This document shows positions 1 through 13,070 of a DNA stretch of 64,000 bases, one piece after another. Positions within the stretch are counted from its first letter, which is position 1. Every line of letters begins with the position of its first letter. Below the pieces are notes generated by a model. The model saw only the letters and a list, made by a program, of their open reading frames with translations, was not told the DNA's origin and made no database searches. The position numbers and the translations under genes are program-made. This stretch comes from Cinclus cinclus (lineage: Eukaryota > Chordata > Aves > Passeriformes > Cinclidae), in NCBI RefSeq assembly GCF_963662255.1, contig NC_085047.1:91942259-92006258 (forward strand), written 5' to 3'.

Positions 1-3000
1 AAGTTTTTAGTTTTGGCTCAGTTTTTATGCCAAGTTTAGAGAAAGGGTATTATGGGTATTCAGGTGTGGGGTATTAAGGGTATCTATTTTAAAACAAGTG
101 GGTAAAAATAGGCATAGTTTATATAGCATTAAACTATTATTCTTCATAAAGTTTGAGGTTTATTCCAATCTATGCCTTCTATTGCTGGAGTAAAACTGAT
201 ACTAAATTCCATTCTTTTCTTCAAATCAAAAGTCTCTATTTTGTGAAGAGATGAAAAAAATAGATGAAGTCCACTCTTAAAATTTAGATCTGCTTTCAGA
301 AGATACTGCGTAGGAAGGAGTGGATGTTTTTTATATAGAATAGCACTGTACCATCATCCTTGTTCTTTGTGCTGTGTGTGAGAATAAGTGATTTGTTGGA
401 TTTTTTTAGGGTTTTGGGTTTTTTTCCTTTTTTAGCATAGTCGCTTTAAATCTATGTCTAAGTTACTTGGGAAGTTGATAAACGTGTTTTCTCAAGAACT
501 GTTGGGAGAGCAAAATATCAGCTTAGACCTCAACCAGGTGTTACTGTTTCACTTTCTGTACTTTGAATAATCTCTCTTGTCTTTCCTGGTGGGTTTTTTT
601 GTTTGTTTTATTTATTTAAACTATGGACAACTTTTAGGACAACCTTTTTCTTCATTTTTTTCAGCAGTTCCATTTTTCATTTCATCTGTTGCTCTCTCAT
701 GCCTCATGGGCCACTGTTACTGACATGAAAATGAAGAAGTCTTGTAGTGGCTCTGTGAGCTTGGTTAGTATTTTAGTTCCTTAGGTAGTCTTCATTAACA
801 AACTTAGTACTTTCAAATTGCAGGAAAGGTAAGTCAGTTACAGCTGAGGTTGGAATTTGAGATAACTAAAGAAGTATTACAAATAGCTTCCTGTCTTAAT
901 TGGGTGTTCCAACATGAAACTCATTAACTTGGGCAGTATATTTCGAGAGCTTTTCACCTAAGCCTGTATGAAGAGTGGAGGAGGGGAGGCAGCCCAACAC
1001 AGATTTGGAACTGAATGTACTGTGTATTTGACACGAGGAGGAAAGGAAGCCGACTTGTTTTCCATCACTACTTTTTTTTTTTTTTTTTTTTCAGTATTTG
1101 GTGGTTCTTTCATTTATAAGTCTGTCTTCTTTGTTGTGTAAGATGTTTTATTGCCAGAAAGTACCAAAGTTCCTTCTTGCACTAGGAGTTGAAGTATTAG
1201 CAGGAGAGAGTAAGAAGTGTGAAACGGGAACTGTTGCTGATTTCAGTTGACAGGAGTTTTAGTAATTTCATTAATACTTACAGTCTCTTGATTTCTAGTA
1301 GTTAGTTCTTGCATGGCAGTATATTGGTGGCATTTTTCGTCAGGCTTTTTCTGGTTTTGCTAAGATCATTCTAGATAGTAAAGAAATACAAGCAGATGCC
1401 ACTTTTCTTACTTCAGTGGAGATACACCCTATTTCTTGGATCACCATAGGTTGACTTTTGAGCAAACATATGGACTAATGTGACATTTTTGAGTGATTGA
1501 GGCCAGTGATAGCTTACCCAAATATAAATTAGCACTGTATAGGTTTGGAGTTGGAATCTTCACAGAGATTATCCATCACAGTGGAGCAAAGAGGTGAAGG
1601 AAAAAACTTAAGTTTACAGGTAGGTGTTTATAATAGCCACAGAAGGAAGCAGTGTGTTGTAACCAAGGAAGAAAATCCCACCAGTTATTTTATTGGAGTG
1701 CCTGTATGAGCTGAGAATTCCAGCTGCTTCAGCTACATTTAATGCAAGTTTAGGTTGTTCTTTTTAATTTCACATCCTCTTCTCTGTATACATTTATGTA
1801 TTTTCTCCTGGAATGAGAAACTGTCCATCTTTGCTCCCTGTCTCCAGGGTTGTTTTGTGTTTGTGTTCCAATGACTGTGTGCCCTGTTGTCAAGGAGATG
1901 TGGGAATTGATATAAGCCATATATGAAGTCTGTGTCTGTCTTACTCAGTTTGGAGCCTTTACTTTGATTAAGTCCAGACAGTTAAACAGAATGAATAATT
2001 AGATTTGTTACCATCTGAGCTGGTAGAAATCTGTGCCTGGCTCCATCTAGGTAATTTTACAGTGACGACCTCTCCTTCTTACCCCCATGCACATTAGATG
2101 ACATTCAGTCAGTAGAGGATGCTTCTTAGCTCCTGCCCAATCTGCTTGCCCTGAAGTCTTTCTGGTGAATTGTAAATTGGAGGAGACTGAGAGGGCTGTG
2201 AAGTTACGTCAAGTAAAGAATAAAAGCAAGCGGTCTGAATTAATGAAGTGGAAATAATCTAGGATTTTTTTCCTAAATTTCAGTTGCAGAATATTTTAAT
2301 GTGGCTTTTCTAGGGTCTGAAGTATTCAGTGCTTTTTCTTCTTAGACTGGGAGCTTAAATCACCAAGTCTGGTAATTGTACTCATTGGTTAGGAGACTGA
2401 TCTGTAGGCTAAAAAATAATGTTTGATTCTTGGATATACACATGACCTATAAATGTGCCTATTTGAAAACTAAGCAAGTTTGACATAGTGCTAGTGACAA
2501 ATGGTGATTTCATATTCTTAGCAGATAGTTAATAGAAACCTTTTTTAAAAGAAGACTTAATTTAGCTCCTTCTGTTGGGTCCTTTTGGGTGAGTGCTAGG
2601 GCATCTTATTCTTTAACAGAAATAACTCTTGAGACTGGAACTTAGCAGAAACACATCTGTGATGGGCAGACTGACTTACATGATTGTTTTTCATGTTTTT
2701 TTCTTGTTTCTTGTCTTAGCATATTGAAACAATAAAAAAGGAGTGAAATAGCTCTAAAATGTTCAAGTAGCAATGCTTTGGTTGAGTCATGTTCATTGCT
2801 CATTTCAGATTACTTTTTTTGAAGTCTATCTGCCATTTTAAGACGTGATGTGTAACAGTTATTACTTTATTTATTGTCCCCTCTCCTCTGAAAAACACCA
2901 TGAAATAGTGATATCTGGATTCCTTTTTAATGTGCCAGGAGGTCTTTACATTTAGAAGGTAGAGAAATATTTACATAGTGTATTCCCTTGTGCTAGACGG

Positions 3001-6000
3001 GATCAACATCTACCAAAACCAATTCTTGCACACACTTTCCTTACCAAATACTCTGTGGTATACTACAGTATGTACTAAATTGCCTTTTCAGTTTTGATAG
3101 GTACTACAAAGATTTGAGGTCTGATTTGTACTGGTCCTCTGGCTGAACAACTTTGAGAGCAATTGCCTTCACAAAATAGAGTCTTAAATTTTTGATGGTA
3201 GGTTTCATACATCTTTGTCCACGTTTGCTTAAACCTATTGTTAGATTTTTTTTTTCCTAGCATACAACTTAATTATCAGTTTCTGAATTTTTCAGTTTAA
3301 TACTTTAACCAGCCAAAGTAAATATGCAGACTTTTCCTTAGAGTAACAGCTTCTTACGTAGTTGATGGTTATGTACATGTCTTCACTTAATCTCTGGACT
3401 GAGTAAAACCAGCTACCAAGTTCATGTTCTAGCTCTCTGATACTGGAATTTTGTCTTCCAACTCTGTTTCCTTTGCAGTCAAGTTGATCTAATTTTCTCT
3501 TGTCAAGTCAGATATCTTCCATGTGTGTTAAATATTTTGCTTCTTGTTTTGCATCCTTTTGAGTTTGCTTAAGTTTGATACTGTCTGCAGTTTGCAGTCT
3601 GTTTTACTACTGCATTTCTGCAGCACTGCAATGTGCCCAGTTAAATCTAATATTTCTGCAGTTGATTATTCCCACTAGCACCATGATTTTGCACTTCTCT
3701 TGAATGAAATCTTTCTTATTTACTTCCAAGTAATTTTCCAATTTGTCCAAATAATTTTGAATCCTAATCCTGTCTATCAGGATTAAACTTCTAAACTTTT
3801 AGAAGTTAAACTTTTTTCAGATTTTGTCTAAGTTGCAAATTTAGCAGGAGTTTTCTGTGTCATATCATTTGAGTTACTTAAGTATTGGACAGTGTTAGAT
3901 GCAGGACTGACCTGCTTGGATGAGTTATGTTCTCCCAGTTTGGCAGGGAATGCCTGAAATTCTTCCAGAACTTCTTTGACCTTTATGAAGTTTCAAACAT
4001 GGTAGGAAGCAGTTTGAAATTGCTTCAGCATATGGAGGTGAATTTCACTGTATCTGGCTTCACTTTGGGCAGCAGTGCTTGAAGACTGAATTTCTAAAAG
4101 CTTTTTCTGAAATTACTGTCAGGTTTCATTGAATCGTTTTGCTTGGAGCATAACTTGGAAAAAAAAACAACTTCATGTGTCCCAGACTTTCTGGTGTTAT
4201 TATCAGCAGGACACTGTATCTTTTATCACACCAGCTGCCGTTTGTAAGAAGAGGAGTGCCAAGGCACAGAAACACTTCTTAGAAGTTTTTTTGGTGATAG
4301 AAGAATTTTGATGCTACCTGACACAGCTGTCTTCATAATTCAGAGAGGATTTTGCTCCAGGAAAGTGGTCTTGGAGGGTAGGAGTGTGTTTAGTTTTGTG
4401 GTTTATTTCTTTTTGGAAAGACCTGTCTTCCCTTGCTTTTTTAAAATTTCGTCGTCTTCTCCAGTTCCCCTCAAAATCAATGCAAGAAATTCTGCCATTA
4501 TGTAATTAGATGGGAAGAATCCTCTCCAATAAACTAAGTTACATCTGTTCTGTCATTCCCTAAAATAGACACAGAATTCAGTACACCAATGCTCATTCCT
4601 AGAAATAGGACTGCTTTTTATAGGAGTCTCTTTTCCACAGTTCATGTGGTGGCAGTATGGAACTTTTATTTCTCTTTGTATCTGCAGGACTTCTGTTGCT
4701 ATAGTCTCATCCAACTTGAATGTTTGCATTTACTTTTATTAGCTCACTATTTACCAAGGAGAATGCTCCAGTCTGGATACATGCTGTTTAAAAAAGTGAA
4801 AGTAGTAGCAGCCCCCAGGGTGATATCTTGTGTAAGGAGTGAGATGCAGAATGCAAAAGCTGAGTGCATAAGATCTGCCATGGTGACCTTGAGGCAGGAA
4901 ATGATGTTCTGATTAATGTTACTTATCACCCAACTGTCGAGTGTCTTTCAAATACATATTAATAGGTGTGATCACTATCAAAGAAGAAAATGGATGTTTA
5001 TAACTGCTAAGACTGTGACTCTCTAAGTGGTGGACAGAATTAAGAAAAAAAATCAGCCGAATTTCAACCCAGCAGTGCCATTTCAATGGCTGCATGTTGG
5101 GTCTGGAGTACATAATATTTAGATGTATTGAATTTGATTTGCATTTTGTCTTTATATTTTGATTATATTTATCAAGTTATCTGGTTTGTCAGGAGACTTA
5201 ATAAAGAATTATTATGGATAACTGTGATTCTGTCTTTAATCTGCTTTCTCATGTTCTTACTACTGTGTGTAGTACAATAAATCTTTAAGTTTTGCATGGT
5301 GCAGATTTGGAGAAGTTTATCTTGCCTTCTGCTCCCAAGGTTCAGCTTTTCTTCTGCAGTCTGAGTGAAATTTTGTATCCTAACTTATTGGTAAGTGTGT
5401 GAAGAATAGGATTATAGGTCTTGTCATGTTGTCTACAGAGCAGTTCAGATTTCTAAGGGCACTTTTAAGCTCTAAACAAGGCCTTAGCTCTATCTATTTT
5501 TTTTTTTGTTTTGTTTTTGTTTGTTGAACCTGGTACTTGCTGTGATTCTCTTACTGGGTCTCCCTTTGAGCCCCAAAAATACATGCTCAGGAGTTTGTTA
5601 CAGTTTGTTTCAGCCCCAGGGAGGAGCTTAATGCATTCTTTCATGGTCTTCACCTTCCAACATGGAAACAAAAAGCCGATTTGGTCCTTCATCACTTCTT
5701 TGTGATCCCTTCGTCTGCTTGCTGGCTCAAAAGGTTGTGCTTCCTTTTCTCTGCCAGTTGCCTGGGATCAACAAGAGATGAAAGATGAGGAGGGCATTCA
5801 GACTTGAATCAAATATTACCTCAAGACCAGAAGAATGACTATCTTTGCATCCGGTATGTGGACTTCAAGGTTTCCTCTCCTATAAGCAGATGAGTATAAT
5901 GTACTCTTTTTAATTGAAGCAACATCAACTTTGGCTTTTATCATAGCTGTATACCAAGATTCTTTAAAGAGATCTTTAGACATTAGGGAAAGATATTTTT

Positions 6001-9000
6001 TTCTTTGTTTTGTTTTCTTTTTTTTCCTCCTGCCCTCCCCCCAACCTAGTTATCAAGATATCCTCCCCTTTCAATGAAGAATTAGATTCAGAGGTAATTT
6101 GTAGGAGTGAGTGCATGGAAGAAGTTGAGTGAGGTCTATAAACGAGCTTTTTTACATTCATTTTGAAAGAGGTCTGTGAATGCTGTATTTTAGGTGTTCC
6201 GGTGACCTTGGTTTGTGTGTACAGTTCTTGCTTTATTTTTGTTCACATTTTCCATGTTGAAAATGCCAGCAGTTTAAGAGAAACTTGGTATAGAAGAGGT
6301 GCTTTGATCAATAAAAGTGTGGCATAACTGCCAGTTCTACTAATGCCTCATTGATTCCTTTACTCATGTTTGGACCTTAATTGGGAAATATATATCCAGT
6401 CAACTTCAAGTCATCTGTCGTAGTTTACCTGAATGGTATGTGGAGGCATTTACGAAGGCAAAAGGATTTTTGAACTGGCTACAATCAGGTTCATTAGGCT
6501 GCACTCAAACTGGTGTTCAGCCAGCCATCTCCGAAGTCTAACTTGCATTCCACAGCAGTCCATCTGTTTTTGTGCTTAATGTGATAAACAGAAAACAGGA
6601 AAGGTTCTGCATGGAATCAGGCTTCTTCAGCAAGGCAGATGCTGAGACAGAGCCAAAAGCACAGGCAGACCCTGCTGGATTCCTGCAGTGCTCCTCTGAC
6701 ATCCACATGCTGTGCTTTACCATTCCTCCTGTCCACCATGGGCACGTAAGCCTGATGCTGTGCATTATCTGTCCCCTGACTCAGGGCAGTGGGAAGCTCT
6801 TTGCTTATGTCTTTGCAGGGATGAGTGGATCCAGCTCAGCTAGATCCCAAGTTTAGCCATGGTCTGTGTTCATAAAACCCCACTTCCTTGTTTTTTCCCC
6901 TTCTGCCTATCTTCTGTGAGGGAGCTTGCATTTGCAACTGCCAACTGTTTTGCTGTAAGCTTTTCTGGAATTTCAATTAAGTGTTTTTAGGTTTAATCCT
7001 TATGGCATATTCTTGTTATTTTGCTGATTAAGAAACAAGAAACTAATTATTGTGTCTGTGTTCTTAGCAATTTGGAAGCAAAGAAGAATCTTAAAAAAAA
7101 TTCAGAAGTGAAGAACAAGGAATTTATTAACTCACTGAATCTTGCAAGTATTCGCTTGATGCTTATTGGTCAGGCAGGTATAATAGTCCTGTTGTTGAGA
7201 CAGATTGATACCAGTTTCCCTTGCTCTTACCTGTGCACCAGATTTAACACAGTGTTGAGAAGTTACATTAGTAATTCAGGTGAATTAGTGATAGTATTCT
7301 ATCCATTTCAAACATGAGTGCATGAACAGGTCTTGTTGGTCGGGCAGACAAGCTAGAAAACTGTTTGGCAGAGGATGGCACGTGGGTGCTGCAGCCCTAG
7401 AGGGCACTTTTGGCACATTTGGCACATCTGTTTCATGTTCCTCAGAAATCCTGCTCTCTAGTCAATTCCTTGCTGTCTGGTGATTTCTCTTTGTTTTCAC
7501 ATTTCATTGATTTCTAGTGGGCAGTCACTGCCTTGGTCCAAAATCATAGCATGAGTAACTTAATTTGATTTTTTTTTTTTCATGCAGCAATCTAATAATG
7601 ATTTTTTTTCTTTCTTAACAAGATCAGCATTTGATCAGATCTTAAAAGTAGATAAAGGCTGTATTTCTCCTTCTGCATTAATTGTGCTGTTTGTTATCAC
7701 TTCAAGCTTTCTGTTCAATCAGGATAGAAGAGGCTGATGTATTTTTAAAAGCAAGTTTAGAATGAGGTTTTAATGTTTGAGGATAGATCATACTGCATGC
7801 AAAATGCTATTTCTGATTTAGAAAAACTGGTTGTTTAAGTGTCTGCATGACATACAACTCTCACTGGATAGTGACTCTGAAAATATTTTTGGGCTGAAAG
7901 GAAAGCTCTAACTGCATAATGTACAGCATATGATGTGGTATTTTTATGATCTTTAATCATTTAGCAATTTTATGCTTTGGAAATGAACTTGGATGCTAGC
8001 AACAAAGAATTTTAAACTGATCCTTGTCTAGGTATTTTCAGAGATTCATCCATCTGTCTTTTTCTGCTTATAAAACTTACATTATTGGTCTGTAATGTGG
8101 GTAGCATATTTTTTGGTATAAAAATCCCAGCATATTTAGTCATTGCAGTTTGATTCTTATTGTAATGATGCCTTCGTATCTATACAGCATTGAAAGAGGT
8201 ATTCCTAAGACTGCCTGAGGAATTTTTGCCTTGCAAAAGCATCTTCCTGTTGGGATGCAGAATTCTAATGGCATAAGGGCTTTCTTCTTTTTTTAATATC
8301 TATCAGTGCAGCAGTAATTGTGGAAGATCCACAGCATTGCTGTTTATTGATATTGCTGTCAGCTTGCTGATTTAGAATTTGAACTCTGTAACTAGGTCTT
8401 CCCTTTAAAGCAAAAGAATACTCTCTTTTGTCCTCCAGTGCCAGATTTTTCAACCTAGGTAGGGAATTGTCTTCAAACAGAATGTAAGCTTATCCCTTAA
8501 GATTGTGGCACACCTGAAGGCCTAGTTCTCTCATGTACTTTAAGACTTCATAAACTGGCACCACTACCAAAAGTGATAGTTCCATCTAGTCCTTTTGTTC
8601 AAATAACACTCGTGTTAGTTGATGGCTCTGTGGGATTACAGTGAACCAGATGAGAGATGGGATTTTTTTTTTTTCCCCATTTAGCAAATTTTACCAAGAT
8701 AAGAATTTTCTGCCTTGTGCCTATTGGGAAAAACAGCTCCAGTGTGGACCTGTTTCATCTGCTACAGATCAGCATCCTGTGTGGGATGTGCATTTTTCAT
8801 GTGCTGTAGCAAATAACTTCTGCCTCTTTGTGCAGAATTCATTGGCAGACACATGTACACAGTGTCCTTCTTAACAATTTATGTTAAGTGTCAAAACAGT
8901 ATTTCACATGCATTGTGTTAAATACAATTTTGCAATAATCAAGTTCACTTTAACGTAATACTGACAAAAACCAAGGAAGTGTTCTCTCCCCCTTTTACCT

Positions 9001-10627
9001 CTGCTTTCATGGCACCTTTAATCATGTTTGCTTCCCTGCCTGTACTCTTCCTTTTTCCAAGGAATATTTTCATCAGAAGTAAAAACTTTCAAGAAATAAC
9101 ACCTTAATAGTTGAAAAGTGCATTTTCCTTGAAGTTGTCACATGATAGCTTTGCAAGGTCTGCTTGGAGAGGTTGAGACTTCATAAAGAAGTTACTTCTT
9201 AGTGAAGTTTAGAAATTAAGATTTTCTTAAGTTTCTCCTTTTTCATTCTTTTTGCATTTCATTTGGGATAACGGGTAAGAATAATTAATCTGCTTATCTA
9301 AGCAGCAAGTAATATAAAGTTATTAGTCTCTTCTACTTTTTTTTTCCTTGTGAAAAATGTGCATGGTGGCATAGACAGGAAGAACTGAAGGAAGTTTTAG
9401 AGCCTAATTCAAGCTCTGTACTGAAGAGCACTGATCATAGTAGAACAAACACTGGCAGCACTGTCTCTGTGTAGATAGGTAGAGACATATTGCATTTCTC
9501 TACATCTTACATGCTTCACATCATCCTGGCCCCAACCCTATCTAAAACAAGTGCTCTAGGGCCATAGCTGTGTTAAAATCTTGAGCATATCTTCCAGATA
9601 TGAAGCTTGATTTCAGGTGACTGAGTGTCCTTCAGTTTGTAGTGTGGTTATGTACAATTTCAAAAACCATTCTTCCTTCTTGTTGGTGCAGGTCAAGCTT
9701 CTGGTTTATGTACCTTCTTTTAAGCACCATGTTCTGTTTACACTTCCTTTTTACTGAAAGCACAAGCTGAACTATTTCTGTGGTTCAGGAAGGGCTGTGC
9801 CTTATTTTATGGTTGCCCAATAGTAATCATGTACTTAGTGCTGCTACCTGTGGGAGCAAGCACCAAACCCATTAGGTATTGTGAGCTGCTGAGGATGAAA
9901 ACAGGCCTTCAAGGAAATATCCTTTCCACCTTTAAGCTGCATCCAATGTTGCTTCTGCCTTTCTGATGGAATATGTGGCAGTGCTGCATCTTCCTTGAAC
10001 CCTGCTCTCAGATCACTGGTCATGATACAGAATAAGGGCTGATTTCTTGGACTTGTATTTTCAGAACTGGGTGTAGACATTTGTCTGTTGAATGATGCCA
10101 GAAGAAAATTATTGCTGTAAGATGTTCTGTAGAATCATAATACCACAGACAAGTGACTTTTTTCATCATCTTATGTCTTTAAAGTCCCTTAAAAGTCAAG
10201 TGTGTACAAAATGTGATAAATTAAAAGGACTTGACATCTGTGGTTTTAAATGTGTTTCTATCAATATTTGCTATGTTTGTACGTGTGTATGTATTTTTCT
10301 TTTTTTATTTGCAGAGAGATTTATCATTAAGTATTCTGTTTCTGTAGATTGAATGCATCTTTAATCTCGTACTGGTGGACGGTGACAAAAATATTTTAGT
10401 TTTATTGACTTTGATGTTCAATACAAAATTTATACTGTTACTGCTTGTCTTCTACCTTTTGGGTCAGGGAGAGTAGAAAACAATTCCTTACAAATAAATA
10501 ACACTCTTTTAAAATCACTAAAAAAAATATATCATAATATACTAGATGGAGCATTAATAATTGAACCAGAAGGGGTTTATTGCTTATAATGTGCTGCAAT
10601 ATGTACATGTTGCTTTATGTCTTGCAG
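1..10627 (+). other. Non-coding sequence, presumed DCUN1D2 intron
   Basis: This AT-rich stretch has only short open frames. I looked for the earlier DCUN1D2 exons (UBA-like start, KFKDFYQFTF and FAKNPGQKG segments) and found none. A run of 20 T's at 1072-1091 followed by CAG is the clearest low-complexity feature. No transposon was recognised by eye. Assignment as intron is an inference from the absence of the preceding exon. Confidence 0.6.
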
Positions 10628-10710
10628 ATCTAGAAATGGCAATTGCATACTGGAATTTAGTCTTGTCAGGAAGATTTAAATTTTTAGATCTTTGGAATAA
10701 ATTTTTGTTG
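10628..10710 (+). CDS. DCUN1D2: DCUN1D2 exon (third from last)
   Basis: The acceptor is ttgcag|AT and the donor is TTG|gtaagt. It enters at phase 1, the first AT completing an Asp codon, and leaves at phase 0. It encodes (D)[18 protein letters not shown] followed by LDLWNKFLL, a PONY-domain helix pair. The intron after it is 1073 nt. Confidence 0.93.
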
Positions 10711-12608
10711 GTAAGTATGTACTTTATTCCATACTGCCTTATTCCACAGTAATCTGGCTTTTGTTGACTGTGTGCTTCCAATAAGAAAAATATGGGATAT
10801 CTCCTTCAAACTTCTTCCCTCTTGAAAACTGATATAAAAGTCTCAAATCAAGCCAAATTAAATATTGTCTTTATGGTTTCCTAATTTAGAAGGATACAAA
10901 CAGATGCAAAGTGATAGTGTTCTGCTTGCTTAATTCTGTATTCTCCTACTTAGGAAAGTTCTTGCATGAAAGGAAGCAATGATTGTAGATGGAACTGGTG
11001 CTGCTGATTCTCAAGGCAGCAGTGATCATTGTCAACCATGTATTTTACCATGCTCTGCCTTTTGTAGTACTAATGCATAAACTCAGTCTTTTTAAATCAG
11101 TCATACCAGATGCATAAATTAAAACTTAGAAATTAAAAAATATTCTTGTAAAAGACCCAATTCCTTATCCATGTTTCTGCATTTGCATGTCTATATAATT
11201 ACGAAAAATGAAGTTACATAATGTATAATTTATCTTGATTTTCTTCTTCATTTTGTCTTTTTATCTGTAGTTCAGGAGAAATAAAGTTTTTCTGTATTTT
11301 TGATCCCCAGTGCTTAATAGCAAGGTGTACACTTTAGAAAAAAAATCAACATAAAATATTTCATAAATTTTTTTGGCAGTATATTTGAATTACTGAATAA
11401 TGTACTAGTTTCATCAAGAGGGCTTCTGAAACCATACCATGTTTTAATTGACTTAATACACTTTTAAGACATCCAGATTCAGATCTATGGATATAACTGA
11501 AGAAAAATCTGCATGATAGGACCTGGTATTAAAGTGTGTTACTTTAGAAGAAATAGTGAACCTGGATGTTTAGTTGAGAAGAAATATTTAAATTAAAATT
11601 TTTCAACCTAAGAAAGGAGCAAGATGAAAGTCTTTCAGATGGATTTTTTTTGTGTTATTGTTTTTTTAAGATAAGGTGGAGAAATGTTTATAATAGGTAT
11701 ATTTCTGTATATGTCAATATAAAATACCACTGTGGAATTTGAAAGTGGTTTGGACTGAACAGTACTGTTATTCTTTTGTACAGGAACATCATAAAAGATC
11801 AATTCCAAAAGATACTTGGAATCTTTTGTTAGATTTTGGAAATATGATTGCAGATGATATGTCCAACTATGATGAAGAAGGTAAGCAGTACTTGAATATC
11901 TTCAAAAATAGGTACAGCAGGATTAAAATGCTGCTATAAATGAGCACAAGAACATGTTACCTCGTGTCCTAATTTGCTTACCCTTAAAGTTTCAGCTGCC
12001 AATACAGTGTCATACTTTCTGCCAAAATAGTAGTGATAAGAAGGGTCACTGGTTTTCTGTAATTTGAAAACAGAAGCGAAGATACAGTCACACCATGATA
12101 GAGCACATTATTTGAATGTGTTGTGCTACAGACCTCTGAGTGATACGTTTCGTACAAACTGCATTGAGGGTAGCAAAAATTTCACTCTGCTACTAATTCT
12201 GTTTTGGAATGTGTGCAGAAATATAGCCATTCATATTTTAGGACTTAATAAGAATGCTGTGGTTTTGCTATCAACTAATGTTTATATTTGTAGTGTGGAG
12301 TTCTATGTTTTAAATACATTTTGGTTGTCTTAAGAGTCATTACTGCAAGAAGATATCCAAAAGAGGAATTTATTAGTTATGTGGTTTTTTTTCAAGTGTT
12401 TCATCATGTTGTGCCTAGACTAGGCCAGAACTGTCAAGATGAGCTTCTCATCCTTTGTATTTATAGACTACACCAGTTTATTGCTGACAGTGGTAGGCTC
12501 ATTTCTCAATTGTTTGATTTCTCTGTAGGAGCGTGGCCTGTTCTAATAGATGATTTTGTGGAGTATGCACGACCAGTAGTCACAGGAGGAAAACATAAAA
12601 CTTCCTAA
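10628..12608 (+). CDS. DCUN1D2: DCN1-like protein 2, C-terminal exons (gene partial, 5' part outside window)
   Basis: Three coding exons (10628-10710, 11784-11880, 12529-12608) join without phase error into about 86 residues, the C-terminal third of a roughly 259-residue DCN1-like protein. The family promotes cullin neddylation: its PONY domain binds the cullin WHB region and the acetylated N-terminus of the NEDD8 E2 enzyme. Seen here are the PONY stretches [45 protein letters not shown] and [15 protein letters not shown]. The choice of DCUN1D2 over the paralog DCUN1D1 rests on [17 protein letters not shown] and the ending [12 protein letters not shown], and on the neighbouring ADPRHL1, as in human 13q34. 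The extreme C-terminus (HKTS) differs from human. The exons for the UBA-like N-terminus and first half of PONY were not found and probably lie before base 1. Confidence 0.93.
11784..11880 (+). CDS. DCUN1D2: DCUN1D2 exon (second from last)
   Basis: The acceptor is ttttgtacag|GAA and the donor is GAAG|gtaagc. The exon is 97 nt, entering at phase 0 and leaving at phase 1. It encodes [18 protein letters not shown] and [14 protein letters not shown], the most conserved helix region of the PONY domain. The intron after it is 648 nt. Confidence 0.95.
12529..12608 (+). CDS. DCUN1D2: DCUN1D2 last coding exon
   Basis: The acceptor is ttctctgtag|GAGCG. Its first two bases complete a Gly codon, then it encodes [19 protein letters not shown] and GKHKTS before TAA at 12606-12608. 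The reading frame matches the two preceding exons. Confidence 0.94.
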
Positions 12609-13070
12609 CCCCAGACTTGTTGGTATGGACTAAATGAACTGCACAGGGTAATGAAGATTTGTTAGCTGATAACTGCGTGTTGGTGCTGGTCTCAGTGGTA
12701 GTGATGACATTCTGCAGACAAAACTGAAATTCTTCCTTTCTGCCTAAAGAAAATGATGACTGACATGTGGACACTTCAAGAACAAACTCAGAAGATCCAA
12801 GCTGTTTGTAGGCTGTTGGCTTCAATTATTCTACTGGTTGTATAATATAGGATGTAGATTTTGCATGATTTTATACTTTGGAGAAATTTAACTAGAGGCC
12901 ATTTTATTACAGTTTTGACAGCAGAGCATGCCATTCAGTTCATAATCCAAAGTGAACACCAGCAGTTACATAAATAAAAAATGTATTATATTGTACTTAT
13001 ATTAAAAGCAGTATTTGTGTTATATAAATTAAATCCATAAATAAAACTTATGCATTATGTTGTATTTTTA
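12609..13070 (+). other. DCUN1D2: DCUN1D2 3' UTR (approximate end)
   Basis: AT-rich sequence follows the stop codon and contains clustered polyadenylation hexamers: AATAAA at 12973-12978, ATTAAA at 13028-13033 and AATAAA at 13040-13045. The true cleavage site, and possible longer 3' UTR forms, cannot be fixed from sequence. Confidence 0.6.
12973..13045 (+). terminator. Cluster of polyadenylation signals for DCUN1D2
   Basis: Two canonical AATAAA hexamers (12973, 13040) and one ATTAAA (13028) lie 365-440 nt after the DCUN1D2 stop, followed by T-rich sequence. Confidence 0.6.

Noticed and set aside
10125..10155. tagaatcataataccacaga as another CR1 tail
   Set aside because: Only a few bases resemble the CR1 end and no adjoining CR1 3' UTR sequence follows.
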